Source of the DNA: Phycisphaerae bacterium
GTDB lineage: Bacteria > Planctomycetota > Phycisphaerae > UBA1845 > CAIVHJ01
DNA length: 64,000 nt
Direction of reading: 5' to 3'
Assembly: GCA_022072405.1 (NCBI GenBank)
Contig: JAJVHX010000005.1
Span: 1-64,000 of the forward strand
Made by a program: the position numbers and the translations under genes. The notes under the pieces were generated by a model that did not search any database, was not told the DNA's origin, and saw nothing but the letters and a program-made list of their open reading frames with translations. Positions 52,701 through 60,598 of the stretch are shown here, one piece after another. Position 1 is the stretch's first letter. The number at the start of each line of letters is the position of its first letter.

Positions 52701-53357
52701 CTACTTATCCGTCTCGGGTAGCACGAACGTTTCGCTGCCGTCGAGCGCTTCAATCGTCACCCGCGTGCCGCGTTCGATGGATTGGCCATCCGCACTGCGG
52801 GCGCTGCGCGAATAGCGCGAGCCGTGCAGCACATAGCTGATCTCACCGGGTTCACCACCACTGATCGGGGTGATTACCTGGGCGATGGTACCGATCAACT
52901 CGCCGATGCGGGCGTGCGATGAACCGGTGGCAGCACGACCCAGCGTATTAAATACCCCCATGATCAGCTTGGCGACCAGCAGCCCGCTCAACATCGCCAC
53001 CGGCAATGCATAGGTCTGCGGCCAGCCGTAACCCTCGGCCGTTACCAGACCCGCCCCGCCAAATCCCGCCAGAAAACTGGCGATGGTGGTCGGACTGGTG
53101 GCGCTGAACACCGGCCGCTGATCTTCCGTGACATCCAGCACGCCGTGGGTCTGCTGGGCCAGATCATGATGACCCGCCGCACCATCATGACCGCCGGCAT
53201 CATGGCCGACATCGCCGCTGTCGGAAGCCAGATCACCGCCATGATCGCCGTAACCAAAATGCAGATGGCCCATCACGGCGGAGAGCATGACATACCCGCC
53301 GCCCAGAATCACTGCCGCGAGATAGAGGTCATATAGTGATAATGAAAGCGCCAGCAT
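52701..53357 (-). CDS. NfeD-like membrane protein
   Basis: Encodes 218 residues. Three hydrophobic segments lie at about 3-28, 93-110 and 115-137, with a histidine/aspartate-rich loop (HFGYGDHGGDLASDSGDVGHDAGGHDG) between the first two. The C-terminal OB-fold domain is visible in IGELIGTIAQVITPISGGEPGEISY ... GTRVTIEALDGSETFVL. It matches YuaF/NfeD-short proteins that pair with flotillin. The next gene downstream, flotillin, is 178 bases away on the same strand. Confidence 0.85.
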   Translation of the reverse strand: MLALSLSLYDLYLAAVILGGGYVMLSAVMGHLHFGYGDHGGDLASDSGDVGHDAGGHDGAAGHHDLAQQTHGVLDVTEDQRPVFSATSPTTIASFLAGFGGAGLVTAEGYGWPQTYALPVAMLSGLLVAKLIMGVFNTLGRAATGSSHARIGELIGTIAQVITPISGGEPGEISYVLHGSRYSRSARSADGQSIERGTRVTIEALDGSETFVLPETDK

Positions 53358-53528
53358 GGTGGTTCCCTCTCTGGAGTTGTGCAGCTACGCTTGAAGATTC
53401 TACTGAAATATACCCCATCGCCAGTCGCTCAGCCATTATGAACCGCAACCGCTTTTGTAATCGCTAAATACCCATATATTTGTGGTTTATGAAGAGCAGG
53501 CCTGTTACAATCCGGCACCGAGGAGCTT

Positions 53529-54575
53529 ATGACCACCGGTAAAAAAATTCGACTGACCAGTTATGCCAGTTGCGCCGGCTGAGCGGGCAAGCTGCCGATG
53601 GGCAGTCTGGCGCAGGTCGTGCGCCAATTACCCGCAACGAGCGACCCACGGCTGCTGGTGGGGATGGCGACCTATGACGACGCCGGCGTCTTTCGTTTGA
53701 ATGAACGACAGGCGCTGGTGCAGACAGTCGATTTCTTCCCGCCGCTGGTGGACGATCCGTTCATCTTCGGCCAGATCGCCGCCGCCAACAGTCTCAGCGA
53801 TATCTACGCCATGGGCGGAGCACCGCTGACCGCGCTGAATATCGTCGGCTTTCCGGACAAGGAATTGCCGCTGGAAGTTCTCTCGGAAATTCTGCGCGGC
53901 GGGTCCGACAAAGTCGCCGAGGCGGGTGCGGTGCTGCTGGGTGGCCACAGTGTGCGCGACAGTGAGGTGAAGTATGGTCTGGCGGTGACCGGCTTAATCG
54001 ACCCTGCCAAAGTGGTCACCAACGCCGGCGCCCAGCCGGGCGATCAACTGATTCTGACCAAACCCATCGGCAGCGGCAACTGGACCACGGCAGCCAAAAA
54101 GGAACTGGTCAGTGACGCTGATTTTCAATCCTGTATCGAAGTGATGCGCACGCTCAACCGGGCAGCGGCTGAAGCGATGGTTGCGTTTGGCGTACATGCG
54201 GCTACCGACATCACCGGTTATGGACTGCTGGGCCATGCCTTCGAGATGGCCACCGCTTCGCAGGTCACGTTGCAGATTGATGCCGCCCGCGTTCCTTTGC
54301 TCGACGGCACGCTCGAACTGGCCCGCCAAGGATGCACTACCCGCGCCCACAAAAGCAACCTCGATTGGATCAGCCAATCTCTGAAGATAACTAGCGTTAA
54401 CGATACCTTGCTCATTATCCTCGCCGAAGCCCAGACCTCCGGCGGCTTGCTCATCAGCATCCCTGCCAATCAAGCCGATACGCTGCTGCAACAACTGCGT
54501 ACCGCCGTTCCCTGGTCTGTCGCAACGATCGGCCGCGTCCTGGAGCGACAGGAAACCTCTCTGATCGTTGGCTAA
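53529..54575 (+). CDS. selD: Selenophosphate synthetase SelD containing selenocysteine
   Basis: Reading through an in-frame TGA at 53580-53582 as selenocysteine gives 348 residues, the normal SelD length (about 347). The start ATG 53529 follows GAGGAG. The N-terminus reads LTSYASCAGUAGKLPMGSL, with U18 at the place of the catalytic Cys17 of E. coli SelD (SHGAGCGCK) and Lys21 matching Lys20. Downstream are TVDFFPPLVDDPFIFGQIAA and LGGHSVRDSEVKYGLAVTG. It makes selenophosphate from selenide and ATP. Reading from ATG 53598 instead would lose the catalytic part. SelA, SelB and tRNA-Sec are not in the window. Confidence 0.92.
53580..53606 (+). promoter_or_regulatory. Sec codon and candidate bacterial SECIS hairpin
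   Basis: UGA (53580-53582) is followed nine bases later by a perfect CTGCC (53592-53596) / GGCAG (53601-53605) hairpin with loop GATG, extendable by a G-T pair. A G as the first loop base, shortly behind the UGA, fits the known bacterial SECIS rule. SelB binding is inferred. Confidence 0.7.
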
Positions 54576-54648
54576 TCTCATTACCTTCGCGTAAACTGAC
54601 CGCATTCCACTAATACCCATCACCTGATGAGGTCGATGATGATGATCT

Positions 54649-55362
54649 ATGTTCAACTTTGACGGACATTATGGAGCTTATCTGAGTGTACTACTGGCGT
54701 TGTGGGTTGCGGGATTGGGTGTACCTATCCCCGAAGATATCGCCTTGCTCACCGGGGGATACCTCTGTTACAGCGGTTATGCCAAACTGCCGGTCATGAT
54801 CGTGGTGGCCGTTTTTGGAGTAATTACGGGTGACCTGTTGATTTTCACGATTGGTCGCCGCTGGGCGAGCAACCTGTGGGACCATCGACTGACCCGCCGA
54901 CTGATCACCCCCGAACGCATCGTAGTCATCAAACGTCAGTTTCGTAACCACCAGATGAAAACGGTGTTTATTGCCCGCTTCATGCCCGGTATGCGCGTGC
55001 CGGTCTTTATGACCGCCGGTGCGGTCGGGATGAGTTACCGCAACTTTCTGATCGCCAACGGCGGAGCCGCCATCTGGTCCGTGCCGCTGTTCGTCAGCCT
55101 GGGATATGTTTTCGGTCACAGTTTTGAAAAGCTCAAAACGGAAATGGCCGAAATCGAACATGTCATCGTGCTGATCCTGATCAGCGCCGCCGCCCTCTGG
55201 TTCCTGTGGCACACCTACGCCAAAAGCGCCAAAGCCCGTGAAGAAAAGAGACTGCTCACCTTGGCTGAGGCATCCAAAAATTCAGCTTTGCATCCGGTGA
55301 ATGGCGATGATAACACCATCGGCCAGCCACCCCGGGAACCTCCGCAACTGGAGCAAGATTAG
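54649..55362 (+). CDS. DedA-family membrane protein
   Basis: Encodes 237 residues. Signatures are VAGLGVPIPEDIALLTGGYLCYSG at about 18-42 and FIARFMPGMRVPVFMTAGAVGMSYRNFLIANGGAAIWSVPLFVSLGYVFG at about 107-157, the DedA/VTT domain with its conserved Glu and Arg residues. DedA proteins are undecaprenyl-phosphate or lipid flippases needed for membrane homeostasis. The charged C-terminal tail is disordered. It converges on aroK, eight bases away. Confidence 0.9.
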   Translation: MFNFDGHYGAYLSVLLALWVAGLGVPIPEDIALLTGGYLCYSGYAKLPVMIVVAVFGVITGDLLIFTIGRRWASNLWDHRLTRRLITPERIVVIKRQFRNHQMKTVFIARFMPGMRVPVFMTAGAVGMSYRNFLIANGGAAIWSVPLFVSLGYVFGHSFEKLKTEMAEIEHVIVLILISAAALWFLWHTYAKSAKAREEKRLLTLAEASKNSALHPVNGDDNTIGQPPREPPQLEQD

Positions 55363-55369
55363 TAGCTCC

Positions 55370-55903
55370 TCAACAATGATCGAACCAATCGAGTATCCGT
55401 TGCGTCACCTGTTCCGGAGAGAAGCGGGTGGTATCCAGACGCAGATCGGCCATCTCCTGGTATAGAGGGGTACGATGGTTGAGTACCTGCTGGATTTCTT
55501 CCCGCAGGGATAGCGAGGTCAGTGGCGGGCGCTGTTCATCGTTTCCCGTATCCTTCAGCAGGCGGCGGTGTAATTCCGCCTCTTCAGCACTCAGCCAGAT
55601 CACCTGGCCCAGTTCGCGAATCAGAGTTCGATTTATCGCCGACTCAATAATCCCGCCGCCCAGACTGAACACCAGCCGTTCAGCAGCCTGCTGAGCTGAC
55701 AGCATTTCGGTTTCGAGTTGGCGAAACCGTTCCTCGCCCTGCTGCTGAAAAATCTGCACGATTGAACAACCGGCTCGCCGGCTGATCCACTCATCGCTGT
55801 CGAGGAATGACCAGCCCAGTCGCTGCGCCAACAAACGACCCACTGTGGTCTTTCCGCTACCCCGGTAGCCGATCAGGATGAGATTGGGTCGGAGTGCGCA
55901 CAT
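55370..55903 (-). CDS. aroK: Shikimate kinase
   Basis: Encodes 177 residues. ATP-binding P-loop LIGYRGSGKTTVGRLLAQRLG near residue 10, shikimate-binding FLDSDEWISRRAG, QGEERFRQLETEML, and FSLGGGIIESAIN with the GGG binding turn are all visible. It phosphorylates shikimate at O3 in the cytoplasm. It is on the same strand as aroDE, which lies 111 bases upstream of it, so both shikimate genes may be one transcript running 57586 to 55370. Confidence 0.93.
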   Translation of the reverse strand: MCALRPNLILIGYRGSGKTTVGRLLAQRLGWSFLDSDEWISRRAGCSIVQIFQQQGEERFRQLETEMLSAQQAAERLVFSLGGGIIESAINRTLIRELGQVIWLSAEEAELHRRLLKDTGNDEQRPPLTSLSLREEIQQVLNHRTPLYQEMADLRLDTTRFSPEQVTQRILDWFDHC

Positions 55904-55934
55904 TGCTTTTGAAAAAACCTCGCTGAACAGATAA

Positions 55935-55959
55935 GAGCTGCGGGCTTCAGTCCGCGCGG
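55935..55959. repeat. CCGCGGGCT-type palindromic repeat
   Basis: GAGCTGCGGGCTTCAGTCCG followed by CGCGG, with one mismatch in the stem. It lies between aroDE and aroK. Confidence 0.65.
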
Positions 55960-56014
55960 AGCTGAGTCAGCCAGCGCGCACCGACCTCCTCGTCATACAG
56001 GAAACAGTATACTC

Positions 56015-57586
56015 TCAACTGGTCATTTGCGGTGTCTGATCGGTAACGGCAGGGAGACAGCGTCGGGCGGCTTCACGCATGACGCGTAGTGGTGGTTGAT
56101 GGCCGGTCCAAAGGGTGAACTGCCGAGCAGCCTGACGAAGAAACAATTCCAGACCATTCATTGTGGCGCAACCTCGGCGGCGGGCTTCCCATAACAGCTT
56201 CGTCTCCGGCGGATTATAGATGGCATCAAAAACCTGGGATGACGAGGGAATGGCTGCCGGGTCGATCGGCGATTGATTTTCCAGTATACCCATACCCACC
56301 GATGTGCAATTGATCACCACATCACCGGTCAGTTGCGTCACTGGCAGCACGCCCCAGCGACAATTATTCGCTTCCGCCAGAGCACGCGCCTTATTACCGC
56401 TGCGGCTGTAAATCGTGACTTCCGCCTTGGCCAACCGCAGAATGGTCAGTAAGGTCCGGGTGAATCCGCCACAGCCAATCAGATCGTAACGGTAATTTCC
56501 CAGATCAGCCGTCTTGCAGCGCAACCCGAACTGCAGCCACTCCACCGCCGCCGGATAATCGGTATTCTCTCCGCTGATTTGTGTTTCGTTGATCATCAGC
56601 GTATTCAGCGCCTCCACCCGCCGACCGATGGCGGAGCACCCATCACCGACCAGTCGCCAGGCTGACTCCTTGTGCGGCGAGGTCACACTCAAGCCGCGGA
56701 GTTGCAACCAGGGCCGCCGCTGCACAGCCGCAATAAACCGCTCGAAACTCTGCGCCTCTGCCGGCACACGAATAGGCACATAGACCGCATTAAGACCTTC
56801 ATGCACCAGCGCAGCATTATGCACCGCCGGACCCAGTGACTGGGTCACCGGATCGCCGATCACCCCATACACCACGGTTTCTTCGTTGATCCGCCGCCAG
56901 CGATAAAGTTCCAGCAGATCATCCAGCGTTAATTGGTCTGTTGCCGTCGGCCGTTCAGCGGAGATGGCGGCATAGGTTAAGGAGGCTCCGAATTTCCGCC
57001 CCAGAATGCGTGACGGCCAGCCATCGGCCCCACTGCAGAAGATCGTTCCCGCAGCGTTGGCTTGGCGCTGCCATTCCAAAGCCTGAAAGTTTTCTTCGGG
57101 CCACCGATTGGCCCAGACCAGCTTGAACCGCTCCGCCCCACACTCCGCCAGTTCCCGAAAACGTTTGGCCAGCGCAGTGGTAGAATCTTCGCCTCGGTGA
57201 TCACTCAGCAGCAGATGTTCCCAGTGTTCTTCCCGTCGGGTCGCCAGTTGTTCGACTTTCTGGCGTATGGAGTCGGAAGTCTGATAGTAAGAGTACTCAA
57301 AATCGACCAGGCGCGGCTGACAGCTCGCGGCGGCCCGCAACAACCCCAGGCGGTCAACCAGACTCGATTCATGGCCGCCGCCCTGCTCGGCGGCGCGATT
57401 ACAGATCAGCAGCTTATCCGCATGCTCGCGCAACCAGGCTTCATACTGCGGCCATTTCTCCTGCTCTTCCGGCGTCAACAGATCCAGCCGCAGTTCCACC
57501 AGATCGGCACCCTTTTGCAACGCCAGATGGAAATCCGCCTGAAACTGCGACCAGGTGGGACTATATGTACAGCCGCAAAGCCACAT
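56015..57586 (-). CDS. aroDE: Bifunctional dehydroquinate dehydratase/shikimate dehydrogenase
   Basis: Encodes 523 residues. The N-terminal half (about 1-225) is a type I dehydroquinase: ADLVELRLDLL, LVDFEYSYYQTSDSI, LLLSDHRGEDSTT, and a catalytic lysine in AERFKLVWANRW. The C-terminal half (about 240-510) is shikimate dehydrogenase: YGVIGDPVTQSLGPAVHNAAL, LSVTSPHKESAW with the catalytic Lys, IGCGGFTRTLLTIL (nucleotide binding), and INCTSVGMG. This fusion does two consecutive steps. It is known in plants and also in Chlamydiae and some Planctomycetota. The dehydroquinase part is compact. Confidence 0.93.
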   Translation of the reverse strand: MWLCGCTYSPTWSQFQADFHLALQKGADLVELRLDLLTPEEQEKWPQYEAWLREHADKLLICNRAAEQGGGHESSLVDRLGLLRAAASCQPRLVDFEYSYYQTSDSIRQKVEQLATRREEHWEHLLLSDHRGEDSTTALAKRFRELAECGAERFKLVWANRWPEENFQALEWQRQANAAGTIFCSGADGWPSRILGRKFGASLTYAAISAERPTATDQLTLDDLLELYRWRRINEETVVYGVIGDPVTQSLGPAVHNAALVHEGLNAVYVPIRVPAEAQSFERFIAAVQRRPWLQLRGLSVTSPHKESAWRLVGDGCSAIGRRVEALNTLMINETQISGENTDYPAAVEWLQFGLRCKTADLGNYRYDLIGCGGFTRTLLTILRLAKAEVTIYSRSGNKARALAEANNCRWGVLPVTQLTGDVVINCTSVGMGILENQSPIDPAAIPSSSQVFDAIYNPPETKLLWEARRRGCATMNGLELFLRQAARQFTLWTGHQPPLRVMREAARRCLPAVTDQTPQMTS

Positions 57587-57966
57587 GAATTGAATTACTC
57601 GTAAATATTGACCCGCATTTCGGAGACGATATTCCTACTTGTATTGCCGACTTCACACATCGTCAATACCCATTCCATGACAACAGCAGGATTGGGGATA
57701 AATGATTATCGACCATTGAAACGGCGCTCTTTCACATTTGTGCGGAAAAAGTATCTTAATTTTTACTGTATGTAACTTCTATTCACCTTGGATTTTATTC
57801 GCGGACAATCCAATGTGGTTCCCTATGAAGAATTAATTAAGAAAAATTGAACACTTACGCATTCGTGAAAACAGTTGTCAGCATAATCCAATACTATGGC
57901 TATGCTTGAACGGACCTTCTCTGCTAATATGCTCCCATGACTCAAAAAGGGTAGGGAGCATAGTCG
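57587..57966. other. Divergent intergenic region
   Basis: It lies between aroDE (minus) and the DUF642-type gene (plus). It is AT-rich, with no open frame or tRNA. The last bases carry a ribosome-binding site (GGGTAGGGAG) for 57967. Nothing else is supportable. Confidence 0.4.
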
Positions 57967-59352
57967 ATGAAATTCAGTCGTGTTTGCGGGTGGTGGCGGC
58001 TAACGTTCATGGCGTTGATCCTGAGTTGCGGCAGTTGCGACGGCGAATCCAGTGATAATGACGATTCTGAGTCGGATGACAGCTCCGTCAGTTTTCCGGA
58101 TCTGACTAGTGACTCACAAGTTGGCCCCGGTGGGGGTTTGAAGGTAGTGGCCATCGCCCAGGATGAATCAGCACTGGGCGGCAATTTTTACGGCATGGTC
58201 GATGAGGCGGGTGAACTTTCCCTGACCGGCTTCGAAGCCGATACCGAGGAGACCACATTTCAGGCTGAAGTCGACGCCGAGTTGCAGATTGAACGCGTAG
58301 ATATCAACGATACCGGCATCGATTTTTCTTACGATGAAACCACCTTCGATTTCTCCGTGCAGCGCGGCGACGCGGTGCTCTATAGCGGATTCAACGTGCC
58401 TCGACCCACCGCTGCTGATGACGAACTGGCTGATCGCCAGATCCGCGTCGTCCAGCCGGTGGATGTTCAGGATTGCCGCGATGCCCTGATCGCCACCGTC
58501 GCCACCCGCGCCGAACAGAAGCTCAGCGGCGCTGACACCGCCACTGCCGATGCAAACTTCATCAGTTGTCTGCAGGATATGCCGGAAATCCGGCGGATGG
58601 CCGCCACGGTCTGCGCCACGAAATTGCTGCTGGTGCCTGCGCTGGAAAAGCAACTGGCCCGTTGCCCGGACCAGCCCCATCCCGCCGTATGCACTGCTCG
58701 CACCGCCCCCGCGCTGCAGGCTGCCAAATTTTTCCGGCGGCAGCTGGTCCGACTCACCCTGGAGGTTATTCAACAGATTCGCTTGACGGGTGAAATTTGC
58801 ACGGTATCCGCATCACTTGCTGAAAATCTGCTGATCAACGGCAGTTTTGAAGAAGGTCCCGATTCCAGTCTCTTCCAGTCACTTGCCGGCCAGACCACGC
58901 CCGATTACTTACCCCTCGATCCGGGTGATATGTCGCTGCCTGGCTGGGTGGTGACCCGCGCCCAGATAGACATCGTCGAACAAGGCTATACGCCAGCCGA
59001 CGGTATCCGCTGCGTCGATCTGAATGGAACGCCCGGCGCCGGCGGTGTTGCTCAGACCTTCTCTACCGTCGTCGGCCAGCAATATCTGGTCTCCTTCGCC
59101 CTCTCCGGCAATGCCCAGACCTCACCTGCTACCAAGCAGATCGGGGTCGAGGTGGCGGGTTTGTCCCTCGAATTCTCCACTGATCCGCTGGCGGCTAATC
59201 CCATAGTGGAGTATGTCACACATGCGTTCAGCTTTACCGCGCTCGCCAAGGAAACCACGCTGGAAATTTACAGCCTCGACGATCCCAGCTTCACCGGCCC
59301 GGTGGTCGATGATGTCATGGTGATTCCAATACCGGAGTCTGCACCCGAATAA
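57967..59352 (+). CDS. Lipoprotein with C-terminal DUF642-like domain
   Basis: Encodes 461 residues. The signal peptide ends in an LSCGSC lipobox, followed by a very acidic, serine-rich linker (DNDDSESDDSS, about 28-42). The middle part is a soluble domain of unknown fold with several cysteines (CRDALIATVATRAEQKL ... CLQDMPEIRRMAATVCATKLLLV). The C-terminal 170 residues carry ENLLINGSFEEGP ... LPGWVVTRAQIDIV ... GGVAQTFSTVVGQQYLVSFALSGN and a final VVDDVMV. This is the DUF642/choice-of-anchor-C type carbohydrate-binding-like beta domain. It is predicted to sit at the cell surface. Confidence 0.7.
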   Translation: MKFSRVCGWWRLTFMALILSCGSCDGESSDNDDSESDDSSVSFPDLTSDSQVGPGGGLKVVAIAQDESALGGNFYGMVDEAGELSLTGFEADTEETTFQAEVDAELQIERVDINDTGIDFSYDETTFDFSVQRGDAVLYSGFNVPRPTAADDELADRQIRVVQPVDVQDCRDALIATVATRAEQKLSGADTATADANFISCLQDMPEIRRMAATVCATKLLLVPALEKQLARCPDQPHPAVCTARTAPALQAAKFFRRQLVRLTLEVIQQIRLTGEICTVSASLAENLLINGSFEEGPDSSLFQSLAGQTTPDYLPLDPGDMSLPGWVVTRAQIDIVEQGYTPADGIRCVDLNGTPGAGGVAQTFSTVVGQQYLVSFALSGNAQTSPATKQIGVEVAGLSLEFSTDPLAANPIVEYVTHAFSFTALAKETTLEIYSLDDPSFTGPVVDDVMVIPIPESAPE

Positions 59353-59359
59353 TCGGCCA

Positions 59360-60049
59360 TTATTTCCGCATCTTCATCGCCAGCAGCAGCGGCCAGCCGA
59401 GATATTTTTCCGCCCGGGGGGTTTGCTGTACCAGTTCGGCATCGGCGCGGCGTTCGACGATCTCCTCGATAATCAATCCCGCATTGAGCGCCGCCATCAC
59501 ATAATCACCGAAGGTGTGTTCGTAGGCGGCGACGCGCACCTCGCTGCCGTCGGCGGGATCGGTGAACCGCGCGGTGATCCCCTTCAGATTCATGGCCGGG
59601 TGCAGCATGGTGATAATGATCTCGCCGCCCGGTTTGGCCACTCGCTGCAGCTCGCAGCAGGCCCCCATCAGATCATCAAGGTGATCGGCCACCAGCGCCA
59701 ACAACACCACGTCATAGGTGTCATCCTCGGCAGGCAGCGGATCGGGCAGCATGTGTTGATGAAAAGTGACCGGCCAATCGGCACATTTCCGGCGGGCGAT
59801 AGCCAACATACCGGTCGATCCGTCAAAGGCGTCAATCCGCGCTCCGCGCTGGGCCAGCCACCAGCTATGGCGTCCCGTCCCGCAGCCCACGTCGGCGATC
59901 ATCTGCCCCGGCACGTTGGCCAACCAGCGCTGCACCACGCTCTCTTCGATCAGTACCAGCGGATTCTTTTCGTCATCATAGATCGTCGCCCAGCGGTCAT
60001 ACCCCTCCTGCAGCCCCATCCGCTTCGGCATGTCTCGATCGTCATCCAT
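59360..60049 (-). CDS. Class I SAM-dependent methyltransferase
   Basis: Encodes 229 residues from MDDDRDMP; a longer frame lacks the family start. YDRWATIYDDEKNPL precedes motif I MIADVGCGTGRHSWWLAQRGAR, then DAFDGSTGMLAIARRK and YDVVLLALVADHLDDL. It is a small-molecule methyltransferase of the UbiE/BioC-like type. The substrate is unknown. It ends eight bases from the convergent lipoprotein gene. Confidence 0.85.
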   Translation of the reverse strand: MDDDRDMPKRMGLQEGYDRWATIYDDEKNPLVLIEESVVQRWLANVPGQMIADVGCGTGRHSWWLAQRGARIDAFDGSTGMLAIARRKCADWPVTFHQHMLPDPLPAEDDTYDVVLLALVADHLDDLMGACCELQRVAKPGGEIIITMLHPAMNLKGITARFTDPADGSEVRVAAYEHTFGDYVMAALNAGLIIEEIVERRADAELVQQTPRAEKYLGWPLLLAMKMRK

Positions 60050-60310
60050 GCCCACTACTCTAACGCATCCGGTATTTTCTAGCGAGTGTATGTGGAATTG
60101 GGGTACTTGGTAATGGCTCACCGAGCCGCGACCATAAGAAAGCGTGTGAGTAGGTTATCGTTGAGGCCTAAGAAGGGAATGATCCTGTCTCGGCCAATTT
60201 CCTCGCGCCGGTTACTCAGCTAAGGTTCAGCGATCGGCGGACGAGTATATATAATCATCATGGGGACAGCGACCCGACGCAGAGCAGAACCGGAGCAGGG
60301 GCTGCTGAAC
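60050..60310. other. Gap with half MITE-like copy
   Basis: Contains the left half of the MITE-like element at about 60101-60150 (GGTACTTGGTAATGGCTCAC, CCGAGCCGCGACCATAAGAA) on the plus strand. The right half is missing. No gene is seen. Confidence 0.5.
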
Positions 60311-60464
60311 GGTTGACCAGCGGCTGGTCAACGACTGACCAAAGGCTGGTCAACGACTGACCAAAGGCTGGTCAACGACTGACCAAAGGCTGGTCAACGA
60401 CTGACCAAAGGCTGGTCAGCGACTGACCAAAGGCTGGCGTAGGGTTGACCAGCCGCTGGTCGAT
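60311..60464. repeat. Seven-unit 22-bp tandem palindrome array
   Basis: Seven consecutive 22-base units at 60311, 60333, 60355, 60377, 60399, 60421 and 60443. The inner consensus is GACTGACCAAAGGCTGGTCA plus AC. The outer units contain the near-perfect palindromes TTGACCAGC-G-GCTGGTCAA and TTGACCAGCC-GCTGGTCGA. Each unit is a dyad TGACCA...TGGTCA, spaced by exactly two helical turns. There are no spacers, so it is not a CRISPR array. Confidence 0.9.
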
Positions 60465-60598
60465 GAACCACCGTTTGCCGACTTCGTCAACAGCGGCGCC
60501 GGGACAATGATCCCTATTCCCACAACGCGCCACCCTACTCCGTTGCGCTATGATCCACTTCATGATTCATCGACGATAACTGGACCCAGGAACGCTTT
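60465..60598. other. Short gap before the clpB stop
   Basis: No gene. It lies between the tandem array and the 3' end of clpB. Confidence 0.4.

Noticed and set aside
53598-53600. ATG at 53598 as the selD start
   Set aside because: It would remove the catalytic Sec and the conserved lysine. ATG 53529 has a good ribosome-binding site and gives full length.
60311-60464. CRISPR array
   Set aside because: Units of 22 bp are directly adjacent with no spacers, and no cas genes are present.
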